Assembly (NCBI GenBank): GCA_003707065.3
Contig: PPXM03000004.1
Coordinates: forward strand, 930,001-994,000
Direction of reading: 5' to 3'
Source of the DNA: Trigonopsis variabilis
Taxonomy: Eukaryota > Ascomycota > Trigonopsidomycetes > Trigonopsidales > Trigonopsidaceae
DNA length: 64,000 nucleotides
Part shown: positions 10,425 through 19,670 of the stretch, piece after piece
Position numbering within the stretch: position 1 is the first letter of the stretch
How the letters are laid out: each line of letters opens with the position of its first letter
Made by a program: the position numbers and the translations under genes
The notes under the pieces: generated by a model
The model's database searches: none
Seen by the model: the letters and a program-made list of their open reading frames with translations, nothing else
What the model was told of the DNA's origin: nothing

Positions 10425-10702
10425 TGTGCAGTTGGGTTCGCAACAGTCGATGGTGGATGTTTGTAAATTAGTGTAAATTAGACGAATTCTTATGGGTAGC
10501 CTAACGTACAAAGCATATCCAAATACCTATTCATGCTTCTGTTCAAGCGTCAACTTCTTCGCAGATAACATGCAGGCCCGTCGTTAAGCTCTCTTCCTCT
10601 TGAATCATACAGATCGTTGGTTGCCAAAAACCGCCATGGAGGTATCACATAAACCACTAACTAATAGCCTATAGCACAGTTCAAGATAAAATCTCTTTCC
10701 AT

Positions 10703-11404
10703 CTAGAGAGGGCCTAGCGATGAAGGTCCACCAGGTCGTCTGGCCATGTTAACTCCCGTGTCTCGTGATGATGCCAAGTCCACTGATTGAGGACTATCTA
10801 CCCATTGAGCTTTTGGTTTCGTTATTCTTGAGATAAGCTCAACAAAAATAGTCATACTTACTTTATAGGTTCCGTTCTTATCGTTTCACTTTCGAGCTTC
10901 ACCATAGCTCGCTTGCCCAATTCCTTGTGTAGAAGAAGGGCATTCCGACTAGACGCCTTATAAATTGCATTCGCGATATCCCCTACTAGAGGAATCATTC
11001 CCAATGCTAAGTCAACCAGAATATTTCCCATCATTTGCGCTTTCACCGCTGAAGGAAGACCGCCATCGATAGTTTCAGCCAATCGTATCATCTGCAACTG
11101 CATATAAAAAACAATTGCGGTACCGACCCTTATCTTAACACTTGATCTTCGATATTACAACTTACCAGGGAATCAACCCAATGATTGCCGCAAGCCCAAA
11201 CTTTGCCCCACAACAGCAATCGCACATCAGATCGAGTCGATGAGCCTTCCGGGTAAAGTTGGTCAGAACTCTTGTGTCATTATCCGATAAGCCACGGGGT
11301 ATAGCCCTCCTCCTTTTGGTTCCAATCGGTCGTCCGTTCAGCTCATCGGCCGGGATCTTGCTCGTCAGTAATACATTCCTATTTAACTGCACATACATCT
11401 TCAT
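10703..11404 (-). CDS. DUF4112 membrane-associated protein
   Basis: A 209-residue protein from three exons: 11404-11166, 11128-10862 and 10826-10703, with introns of 37 and 35 nt. It carries the DUF4112 signature: a basic GTKRRRAIPRGLSDNDTRVL leader, HRLDLMCDCCCGAKFGLAAI with the cysteine cluster, a first hydrophobic hairpin (GLIPWVGTA), IDGGLPS, and a second hairpin (LALGMIPLVGDIANAIYKAS) followed by SRNALLL. The third exon adds a hydrophilic Pro/Ser-rich tail ending GGPSSLGPL. The family is widespread in fungi and bacteria, and its biochemical role is unknown to me. The start is the second available Met of the exon; a further upstream start cannot be excluded. Confidence 0.88.
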
Positions 11405-11879
11405 AATATGGATCCTCCTGGTGTATCCTGTTAACCACAGCACTAGTTACGTACTATCTATTAGTTCTGGGTCTCTTAATCATTCACCTTTCGTCCCACG
11501 GCCTTAACAATGAACATTTGTCGTAATAACGATGCTCGCGATCGAGTTGGGAGATCGATGTCATCTCACGATACCGCCAAGTCACGTGGACAGCACAGCC
11601 ATGAGCGCAACCCAACAACACTAACTGCTGGCATACAGAGCTGATCTTGACGAGCATGCGCAAACCGGCAAAGTGGGCTCTTTAGAAGGTATTATGAGAT
11701 GATTGTCCAAAGTCTGGCAGCGAGAATTATGATCTAGGGTGCAACTTTTACGTCTGTGTGTTCTTCACAAATGTTTTCATTAATCATAAAAATATATAGG
11801 AGGTAATATCAGAATTTTTCAAAACACAATTCTGGTAAGATCTATAGCAAAATATGCTTCCTTTTATATGTGTCTAAAC
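11405..11879. other. Intergenic, about 475 bp
   Basis: This is the promoter side of the DUF4112 gene and the left flank of the degraded ubiquitin-protease copy. It holds one CACGTG (11583-11588). No gene supported. Confidence 0.5.
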
Positions 11880-12172
11880 ACAATGTTCCCTCTCCTGAAT
11901 ACCTCGATATGACCGAATACTGTGCTGACCCAAGCGAAGAGAAGGTCATTTATGCCTTCTCTGGAATGATGGTCCACTACGATGGTATTCAGTTGGCCAA
12001 GGTCATTACGTCGCTTGTTATGACGACGATGATATGCCCGAACTTCCAAGGTGTTTTCTCAGAGGGTATGGAGTCTTCGTTCCTTTGAGTGCTTTCAAAC
12101 ATAACAAGAAACCTCGACCGGAAAGCGACGAAGACAGTCTTCAAAAATTAAAGTCAAGACTAGAGAATAAAT
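11880..12172 (+). pseudogene. Degraded inverted copy of the 3' end of the neighbouring ubiquitin-protease gene
   Basis: The plus strand here closely matches the minus-strand coding sequence of the adjacent ubiquitin protease. It begins at PEYLDMTEYCADPSEEKV, runs through the region of the catalytic His (GHYV) and the YDDED block, and reaches the basic FKHNK tail. Compared with the intact gene, a block of about 30 nt after the GHYVA codons and a second block of about 36 nt after the FSED codons are missing, and point changes break the frame, so no full domain can be made. Similarity continues past the stop codon into the 3' flank (AAAAATT ... AGAGAA). The copy therefore sits tail-to-tail with its parent, the two 3' ends being only about 40 bp apart. 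Confidence 0.88.
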
Positions 12173-12215
12173 AGGTAATTCAAAAATGGTATATTCCTTC
12201 TCTAAATCGTGACCT

Positions 12216-13583
12216 TCAATTTTTCCACCATCGCTTTCTGCGATGACTGTTTTCGTCGCTTTCCCGTCGACGTTTCTTGTTATGTTTGAAAGCGCCTAAA
12301 GGAACGGAAGACGCAGACACTCGTTGATAAAGGAGCATATACGGAGTATCCTCCGAGAAAACGGCATTGGACGGAAGCTCCCGAATATCTTCGTCGTCAT
12401 AACAAGCCCAGCTTCCATTAGGCTGCTTGCAGTAAGCAACGTAATGACCTTGGCCAGCCGAATAACCATGATGAACCATCATTCCATAGAAGGCATAAAT
12501 GACCTTCTCCTCGCTTGGGTCAGCACAGTATTCAGTCATATCGAGGTATTCAGGAAAGGAAACCTTGGACATAAGCTTGCGCACACGAAAGCCACTGAAA
12601 CTGAATCGCTTAATCTGGAGAGCCAAGTAACATTGGGCGTCAGTGAGCCGTGACGATTTTTCGTTAAGGCATTCTTCTCGGCATTCTTCGCATCGGTAGC
12701 CTTCCAAAGGATCAACCGAAAATAAAGAGTCAAGGCCAGATCGAACGGACTTATGAGAAGCATCAAGAGAAAGCTCCATCATTGGCTGGTTTGTGGTAGA
12801 GACGTGGCCGCAATTAGTACACCTGACTTGCTGTTGATAAAGACCATAAAACAAATTCTCGACAAACTTGTGATAGGGTTCAGGAGTATTCTTTTTCATC
12901 ACCTTAGAGATGTAGTCCAAAAGCTTTCCCCAATATTCGTGAGCATCTTGTTGGTCATATCGATGGTATTCAGGGCCAACAATGGTCTTGGTGAATTCAA
13001 TAATACTCGAAGGGAAAATTGGCCTCGTCTTTTTGGAATCAAAACATCTCTTTGCCAGATCGGCCAAGACACAGACAAAGCACTCGCTTTTGGGTTTGCC
13101 CGCCTCAGAGTCGTAGGCAGAACAATGGTCATGGTGCTTCTCGAGCAGATACTCGGCAAACATAGGGGTATGGAATAAGACTTGCAAGACCGAATTTAAA
13201 AAACAAGTAATATCACGATTCTCCAGACCAGACGGACCTCGACGGATCTTGCTCCATTTCAAACAATCAAGGTTAATCTTGGATTTCTCACGTTTGTCTG
13301 TCTCTCCATCTTGGGCAGATTCTTTCAAAATAGCATCAAACCGATCATCGTTCTCAGTGGCTTTTTTGGCTTTGAATTTAGCATCCTTTTCCTTGACATG
13401 AGACCTTGAGTTTCGGTGTCGACCAAGAAATATCCAGCGGGATCGACGAGCCTCGGATGGAACGACATCATCAGTCTCAACCTGAGATGGCAGGAACTCA
13501 ACAGGATTTGCTAAGATTTCCTCGACAGACTTGCGAGCGTGGTCAAGGCTTGAAACGTCTTCTTTGATCAGATGAGGAGCCAT
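12216..13583 (-). CDS. Ubiquitin carboxyl-terminal hydrolase, USP family (USP36/Ubp10-like)
   Basis: A 455-residue deubiquitinase. The start is the ATG at 13583 (MAPHLIKEDV); the frame above it has only TTG. The Cys box reads GLENRDITCFLNSVLQ with Cys about residue 127. The QQDAHEY motif, a zinc-ribbon-like pair (CTNCGH ... CEECREEC), the His box GQGHYVAYC and the Asp box WACYDDEDI follow in the usual order. The tail is Lys/Arg-rich (NKKRRRESDE ... RRKRWWKN), suggesting nuclear or nucleolar localisation as in Usp36/Ubp10. The usual GNT before the catalytic Cys is DIT here, but the Asn five residues upstream, the oxyanion-hole residue in HAUSP-type enzymes, is kept, so activity is plausible. 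Confidence 0.93.
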   Translation of the reverse strand: MAPHLIKEDVSSLDHARKSVEEILANPVEFLPSQVETDDVVPSEARRSRWIFLGRHRNSRSHVKEKDAKFKAKKATENDDRFDAILKESAQDGETDKREKSKINLDCLKWSKIRRGPSGLENRDITCFLNSVLQVLFHTPMFAEYLLEKHHDHCSAYDSEAGKPKSECFVCVLADLAKRCFDSKKTRPIFPSSIIEFTKTIVGPEYHRYDQQDAHEYWGKLLDYISKVMKKNTPEPYHKFVENLFYGLYQQQVRCTNCGHVSTTNQPMMELSLDASHKSVRSGLDSLFSVDPLEGYRCEECREECLNEKSSRLTDAQCYLALQIKRFSFSGFRVRKLMSKVSFPEYLDMTEYCADPSEEKVIYAFYGMMVHHGYSAGQGHYVAYCKQPNGSWACYDDEDIRELPSNAVFSEDTPYMLLYQRVSASSVPLGAFKHNKKRRRESDENSHRRKRWWKN

Positions 13584-14492
13584 AGTCAATTTTCGTTCTG
13601 CTTTCAAGTGAAGAAATTAACCTTTTTCAGTGGAGTATCCCCAGAGACTATGGCCCTATTTAAACCAAAAAAAAAATGTCCTTTGAGGCGCGTGGAGAGG
13701 CGAAGTGTTACAGAAATTTTATCGCCTGAAGACATCAGGCTCCTATTCTCGACGAGACAGGTGTTGCGACGCCGCAGACGTTTGTTACTGGCTGACTTTG
13801 TACCGTCCAATTCTTTGTTCCCAAACAAGGAATATTTTCCATCTCATCTATTTGGGGACTTCTTCAAATTTAAGTGATCGAATTAGATATAGTACATAAT
13901 CTGCATTTCTTCCACTCATTTACATAAGTCTTCTGCCAGCTCTTCCGCCCGATTAATCTTCTGATCTGACTGGACATCCCAACACGAGGCGAGGAGGTGA
14001 TTAAGAGGCGAGTTGATAAGGTGAGCCAGCCTTAATGAGATATACATTGAAATAATTCATAGTACTATATTATTATTATTATTATTATTTCAGAAATAGC
14101 AATGAAGGATATGTGTAGTCCCAAATAGTCCTAAACCAGGGTCCATATTCTCATGGGAGGGAAATGGCTTAGATACAAAATGACATCGAGAAACAATGAT
14201 CTGTTACGCTTTAGGTCAACATTAGCCGATGGTAAGTACGATGGCTTCCCTTTTTCAATGAAACGAGAGATGGCCTTCAGAAAGCATGTTACATTGAGCA
14301 TCGTCAAAATTTATAGAATAAGATAGCTCAAAAGAAACGCCATCTATATAAAGTTAGCTTCAACCTCAATGGCCTTTTTCGGAAAGGTGTTGTCCTCCCT
14401 CGGAAGCATTAGCTTGCAATGGTAAAATAAATCTGCCGGAGAAACAGCGAAAAATTGTCTTCCGGAATAATACGGGCAAATTTGAATGTGAT
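13584..14492. other. Intergenic, 909 bp, with a TTA/ATT microsatellite
   Basis: This is the promoter of the ubiquitin-protease gene and the 3' flank of the Nudix gene. It holds a trinucleotide run of TTA units at about 14069-14090. A 43-codon minus-strand ORF (14047-13916, ending RAEELAEDLCK) looks protein-like but has no recognisable context. Confidence 0.5.
14069..14090. repeat. Trinucleotide microsatellite (TTA)n
   Basis: Seven near-perfect TTA/ATT units in an intergenic stretch. A likely length-polymorphic site. Confidence 0.8.
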
Positions 14493-15675
14493 TCAGATGC
14501 ACGATAACAGGTAAAAGATAAGAAATAGATGACCAAGCTTGGAAGATCGAGAAAGTCTAGAGAGACGACGAGATCTTAGAGTAGCAATAAGTCTCAATAG
14601 AGCAGAAAGTCTTAATAAGAGAGAGAACCCTAAGATACCTTTCACGCGATCAAAAAAACCCTCTGTAACTCGGCCTACCCAATCCATTGTACTTGTGACC
14701 GGAACATCAAGACCAGGAGGAGACTGGTAGAAATCTTCTACAGGCCACAGTTTATTAAAAAGGTAGTTTATAAGTCTCAAGTCCGGCTTCCGAAAAGTTG
14801 GCAAACAATATAACTTCCTAGCCTGACCTCTGGGTGGTAACAGGTCCAATAAATCGGTAATAATGCCCAAGGTCAGTCCCCAGAGGTGTAAAGAGCATTC
14901 AATTTGTTTCCCATTAGGACAGTAAGCATGAGCGGAAAGATCAATTGCATCATATAACATATCGCCTATATATCTGTATAGAAGCCTTTGACTCCAAGGA
15001 TGGATACTGCCAATTCTCAAACGACTCTGAATTGGCACCCGTTCATAGATTCGATTCTTTGAGTTTTGAAGTTGCTCAAGAGGAACCCAGAATGCACTCG
15101 CAACTTCAGTCTCCTGTATAGTAAAGGTAGGAGGAGTAGGTTTATTCCAGATGAAAACTAGGTTAGGTAAGCGAGAGCTGTTAATTGAGGGACCTACCAT
15201 AAGGACATAATACCATCAAGGGCCTTCTTGCCCAGGAAGTTTTAATCAGTCTTTGATCTAAAGTTCCGACATAGACTCCATCAGTCTGTAGATCTAGTCC
15301 AATTTCCTCCCATGTTTCTCGTTCAGCAACAGCACGATCATTGCCGTCTCCTGGGTCTCGCTTTCCTCCACTTTGTCTTAGTTTGCGTTTTTCTTTTCAG
15401 AGTAGGACTTACGGTAAGGCCACATGAGCTGACCAATGATCGCCTAGGCGCGCTGTCCGTTTGATAAACACTATATGAGGGTCTGCATCTGTGATCCATG
15501 ATTGATTCAAGAATGCTCCCAAATCGTTCAAAGGGTTACAAGTAATATTTTGACCGTTGTTCGGACGAAACCATAGGATTATAGCTACTGAGGCTCTTCG
15601 CGGTGTGTTTGGATCAGTCAGAAGGATTTCCTGTTCCTTTGAGATTTGAATTAATGTCGATTTCAAAGCTTCCAT
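14493..15675 (-). CDS. Nudix hydrolase, CoA-diphosphatase type (Pcd1/NUDT7/8-like), with hydrophobic C-terminal extension
   Basis: A 366-residue protein from exons 15675-15413, 15370-15198 and 15157-14493, with introns of 42 and 40 nt. The first junction creates the Nudix box: GGKRDPGD, then ERETWEEIGLD, at about residues 88-115, matching GX5EX7REUXEEXGU. Downstream come VFIWNKP, EVASAFWVPLEQL and LWGLTLGIITDLLDLLPP, the last resembling the conserved segment after the Nudix fold in CoA pyrophosphatases. The expected reaction is cleavage of CoA or a related nucleotide diphosphate, in peroxisomes or mitochondria. About 130 extra residues follow, ending in an Arg/Leu-rich, hydrophobic tail that could be a membrane anchor. 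Confidence 0.87.
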
Positions 15676-16214
15676 CTCTAGACCTGTATCTGGAAACTGA
15701 TTCTTCGTTGATGCGGTGAGTAATCAAGATAACTCGAAAGGACCGTATTGCAGCCTGCTATCGCGTTGCCTTTCTAGTCATCGAGGCGCCCATGCCGCCG
15801 TTCTCGATACATACATTGTCCTTTTCGTCTGGGGATGGACGAGTCTGACGATAGTCAAATAAATATGCGGTTATGCCATTCCTCTTGAGATATTTTCGGC
15901 CTAAGAAACAATTGCTTTGGAGTCTTTTCCAGAGATTAATTTGACGTCTGGGCTATACGATGTCCCAAATATTGGTCTATCCAGTCCTTATCACAATCAC
16001 AAAGTCTAGCTGTACTGATTTACACGATTATTCTGTAATGAAAATACCATGAATACTTCTGTAAAAAAAGAAAAAAAGGGCCCATTCAAGTTGAAAAGAG
16101 CTGTTGCAGTACGGTGAAGAAGCCACCTAGAGATACAGCAGATCTGCTAGACCACGTGGGTATTGCTACCCTCATCATTGCCCAAAAGTCAAAGTCTTTC
16201 AACCATTCACCAAA
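15676..16214. other. Divergent intergenic region, 539 bp (Nudix / VTC4)
   Basis: Shared upstream region of two divergently transcribed genes. It contains the CACGTGGG site listed separately and an A-rich run near 16062-16078. Confidence 0.5.
16153..16160 (+). promoter_or_regulatory. Pho4-type E-box CACGTGGG upstream of VTC4
   Basis: CACGTGGG lies 55-62 bp before the VTC4 start codon. In yeast, Pho4 prefers CACGTG followed by G residues, and VTC genes are known phosphate-starvation targets. The sequence match is exact. The regulation in this organism is inferred. Confidence 0.5.
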
Positions 16215-18392
16215 ATGCTCTTTGGAATGAAACTGCAGAGTGAAATATATCCTCCATGGAGGGATCACTATCTGAATTACGATCATCTAAAGAAACTTCT
16301 AAAGGAAAATGTCATCGCCAATGATAAGATGCAAGGATGGACAGAACAAGATGAGACTAATTTTGTGCAAGCTTTGGACAGTGAACTGGAACGAGTATAT
16401 GAATTCTACTCAAAGACATATAAATCATTACTTGAGGAAATTAATGGTTTTGAGCGAGAGACTGAGAGCGCCCAAGTGAAGAATATCGACATTGGCGAAT
16501 TTGAGAAACAATTGGATAAAGTGGCTGAAGAAGCTCGTGAATTAGACAAATTCTCTCGAATAAATTTCACCGGATTTTTCAAGATCGCCAAAAAGCATGA
16601 TAGATATCATCCTGGATATCCTGTCAAGACCATGCTCAATGTTCGATTGGAAGCTTTACCTTTCCAAGGAGAAGACTACAGTCCTTTACTTTTAAGGTTG
16701 AGTCAGCTCTACGCTTTTGCGAGGGACAATGGTGGTGGTCTGGGCCCCCAGTCGGTGGTCCTCAGTGGGAATTTGATGAACTCCGGAAACAATCTATATA
16801 AAACATTCAAATTCTGGGTCCATCCTGATAATATCATGGAAGTGAAAACATTAATTCTCCGATACCTCCCCGTACTAGTCTATAATGATCAAAACAGAGG
16901 CGATTCGACGTTGACATCGTTATACTTTGACAACTCCGAGTTCGAACTCTATCGCGAAAAGCTAGAGACCAGAGCAGCATCAAGCTTACGATTAAGGTGG
17001 TACGGAGAACTCACGCCTAAATCTGACGTCCTTTTGGAACGCAAATATACAACTAATAACACTGCTGCTGCTGGTTCGTCTGTTGAAAACACTGAAGGCC
17101 AGACTATAAACTACAGTGATGAAGTTGAAGAAGAAAGATACGTTCTTCGAGAGAAAAATGTTCAGGATTTCCTGGATGGTTCATATAATATCTACAGACA
17201 TATCCAGAAGTTGAAGGATCTCGGTCAAGAATCTCAAGCGGAAGAGTACCAAAAGAAAATTAACGCCATTCAAGCATTTATCAAAGAACACCAATTAGAA
17301 CCCATTGTCCGCGCTAATTATACTCGAACAGCTTTCCAATTTCCTGGGGATGATTCTATCCGCATCAGTCTCGATACCAATCTTTGTCTTATCCGCGAAG
17401 ATGCTCATGTCGATCCTGAGCACCCATGCCGTGACCCTTCTGTCTGGCACAGGACAGATATTGATGATAATGGCCTGCATTATCCCTTTGACACTATCAG
17501 GGCAAGAGAAATTTCTCGTTTTCCCTACGGTGTCTTGGAAATTCGGATCAAGGATGGAAGTGGTCTACGCAATTGGGTGAGAGAATTGATGATCAGTCAT
17601 CTTGTTAGAGAAGTCCCTCGCTTTTCCAAATTCCTCCATGGCGTGGCGGTCCTATTTGATCAAGAAGAAGCTCTCGACGCTTTGCCTTACTGGTTACCTG
17701 ATCTTGACAAAGACATTCGACAAGAGCCAGCTGAGGAAATAATCCAAAAGGCTGAACTTCGGGATCAAGAATTGCGAAGGTCAATGACCAGTGGCTCCCA
17801 CAATCGGGGCAACAGTGTATCTGGTAATACCCCGCAGCCCTTTATTCTTGACACCACTGGGAGAGGACAGGCTGCGCTTGGGCCTCAGAATGGTGAAGAT
17901 GAAGATGATGATACTGATACTGAAGACGGAGCTCTTCCACAAGGTGTTGAGAAGCCCAAGATCCTTCTCACCCAACAAGGCCCAGTCAAAGTCGAAGCTA
18001 AAGTCTGGCTTGCTAACGAGAGGACATTTAACAAATGGATCAACGTGACTGTTTTGATGAGCGCATTGACCTTCGCGCTCTACAACGGTGCCACTTCTGC
18101 CGCTGACCGCTCGGGGGATCCAAATGCTTATCTTGCAGCAAAGATCCTAGCGTATTCATACTTTGCTCTCACTTTATTCTGTGGTTTATGGGGATATGGT
18201 GTCTACTGTCATAGACTCAAGTACATTAGACTACGCAGTGGTAAGCACCTCGATGCTCCAGTTGGACCTCTCATTGCTGGCTGTGGTCTTTTAATAGCCA
18301 TGATTGTGAATTTCTGGCTGAAGTATAGCCAGTTCCGCCAGGATCATCCGGATTTGGTGGTGTCGGATTCGCCGCAGATGCTTGTTCAGTGA
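16215..18392 (+). CDS. VTC4: Vacuolar transporter chaperone 4, polyphosphate polymerase
   Basis: A 725-residue single-exon protein, close to the 721 residues of yeast Vtc4. It polymerises ATP gamma-phosphate into polyphosphate and threads it into the vacuole. An SPX domain (residues 1 to about 155, starting MLFGMKLQSEIYPPWRDHYL, with the helical KLLKE and FYSKTYKSL segments) senses inositol pyrophosphates. The tunnel domain (about 190-490) shows TSLYFDN, LRLRWYGE (paired Arg), LLERKYTT and VLEIRIKDG. An acidic linker (EDEDDDTDTED) leads to three C-terminal membrane segments of the DUF202/VTC1 type. These basic residues of the catalytic tunnel favour Vtc4 over the non-catalytic Vtc2/3. A Pho4-type box lies just upstream. 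Confidence 0.93.
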   Translation: MLFGMKLQSEIYPPWRDHYLNYDHLKKLLKENVIANDKMQGWTEQDETNFVQALDSELERVYEFYSKTYKSLLEEINGFERETESAQVKNIDIGEFEKQLDKVAEEARELDKFSRINFTGFFKIAKKHDRYHPGYPVKTMLNVRLEALPFQGEDYSPLLLRLSQLYAFARDNGGGLGPQSVVLSGNLMNSGNNLYKTFKFWVHPDNIMEVKTLILRYLPVLVYNDQNRGDSTLTSLYFDNSEFELYREKLETRAASSLRLRWYGELTPKSDVLLERKYTTNNTAAAGSSVENTEGQTINYSDEVEEERYVLREKNVQDFLDGSYNIYRHIQKLKDLGQESQAEEYQKKINAIQAFIKEHQLEPIVRANYTRTAFQFPGDDSIRISLDTNLCLIREDAHVDPEHPCRDPSVWHRTDIDDNGLHYPFDTIRAREISRFPYGVLEIRIKDGSGLRNWVRELMISHLVREVPRFSKFLHGVAVLFDQEEALDALPYWLPDLDKDIRQEPAEEIIQKAELRDQELRRSMTSGSHNRGNSVSGNTPQPFILDTTGRGQAALGPQNGEDEDDDTDTEDGALPQGVEKPKILLTQQGPVKVEAKVWLANERTFNKWINVTVLMSALTFALYNGATSAADRSGDPNAYLAAKILAYSYFALTLFCGLWGYGVYCHRLKYIRLRSGKHLDAPVGPLIAGCGLLIAMIVNFWLKYSQFRQDHPDLVVSDSPQMLVQ

Positions 18393-19670
18393 TAAGCTTG
18401 TAAACATGATAGATAAGGTCTTTGTTGTCCCAGGCAAAACTGATAAGCTCGAATTGTGGCGGTGACAACAGACAGAGGCAGTCGCCACCTCTCTAAGTTA
18501 ACTTTGCCACCCGTAGCTCAGCCTCAAAACAGAGACTATTGCCTGTTGGCAGGCCATCCCTGATCAGGAAGAGCTCTGACAGTGAGCCAAAATTTTTTCT
18601 CCGAATGTAGACCAAAAGTAAACAGATGCGATGACTCATTGGAACTCCATCGGTCTCTACGGAAGCGGAATTTTCCGTCAGGCTTAGAGAATTCGGCACC
18701 CGGAAGTTATTAGCCGAGCATTGACCATACCTTGTGATCATCAATCTTCGCTCAAATATTGGTGTCTTGTCGCCCACCTGTGAGAGCCTCATTGTCTTCC
18801 GGCTGCGTCCGCTAACCCGTCCCACGTAATGGCTGTCATGCCGTTCCCACGTCCAACAGTTTGGTTTCCAATGCGGTGGCACCAACGGTCCGTGTGCTAA
18901 ACGTCAAGCGACTGACTCATAACGACGCAGTAGATTTGACTCACAAACAGCAAAAAGACATTTCAGATGTTCCCTTTCCACGTATTCTTGTTTTTTTCAT
19001 CTCCCACGGCCGGAGGACATTATGTCCCCCTGTCCCTGGAAAAAAATTTTTCTTTCTTCCCAAATGTCCCAAAGCCGCGCGGTCATCAAAGGACGCCGTA
19101 ATCCAATTGACAACACTATCATTGGCTAGGGAGCGTCAGCTGAGCAATTAAAGCCGACAGTACTTGTCTTCCATGAGATATGGAGCAATATTAAGGAGCC
19201 AATTAGTGAACGCAAGCAGTCCAGTTCGCAATTGATTAAAGCTTGCCAGGAACTCGACACTTTTCGTAGCTCTAGCTTGGATGCATGTTGTTTCACAGGT
19301 TGCCAATCGCCAATTGCCTAAGATTGGCATGTGATGAATGTTTTAGCATTATTCGTCGCTTAGCTTGCTTACCAAGTTAGCGATTACTGGGATTATTTCG
19401 GCTACTCTTCCAATGCCGCTTCTGCTCCTTCGGCTATTGCAGTAAGTGTAAAAAGCTACAAACAAATAGTGTTAACCAATAAAACCGTGTATATTATACT
19501 ATGTAAGAGCGATAGTACACCATATCCAACCAATAAATAAATAAGTGAAACCCTGTATACCGAAACTCCCAGAACCTTTCCCACTATTCCATTTCAACCA
19601 GTCCAACCATATCCGTCCATTAGTTATACAACTCAAGCAACTAGTCCATTACGAAGACCATATAATCGGT
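18393..19670. other. Intergenic, about 1.28 kb (convergent 3' flanks of VTC4 and the SWIRM gene)
   Basis: No ORF with an ATG start and protein-like composition, no RNA gene and no repeat could be supported on either strand. It is unusually long for convergent 3' flanks in this compact window. It could hold noncoding RNA, but I see no direct sign. Confidence 0.4.

Noticed and set aside
13916-14047. 43-codon minus-strand ORF ending RAEELAEDLCK
   Set aside because: It looks protein-like, but has no upstream exon, no family and little length. Recorded only in the intergenic note.
18493-18885. 130-codon minus-strand frame downstream of VTC4
   Set aside because: It opens with TTG rather than ATG, shows no motif and has composition like random sequence.
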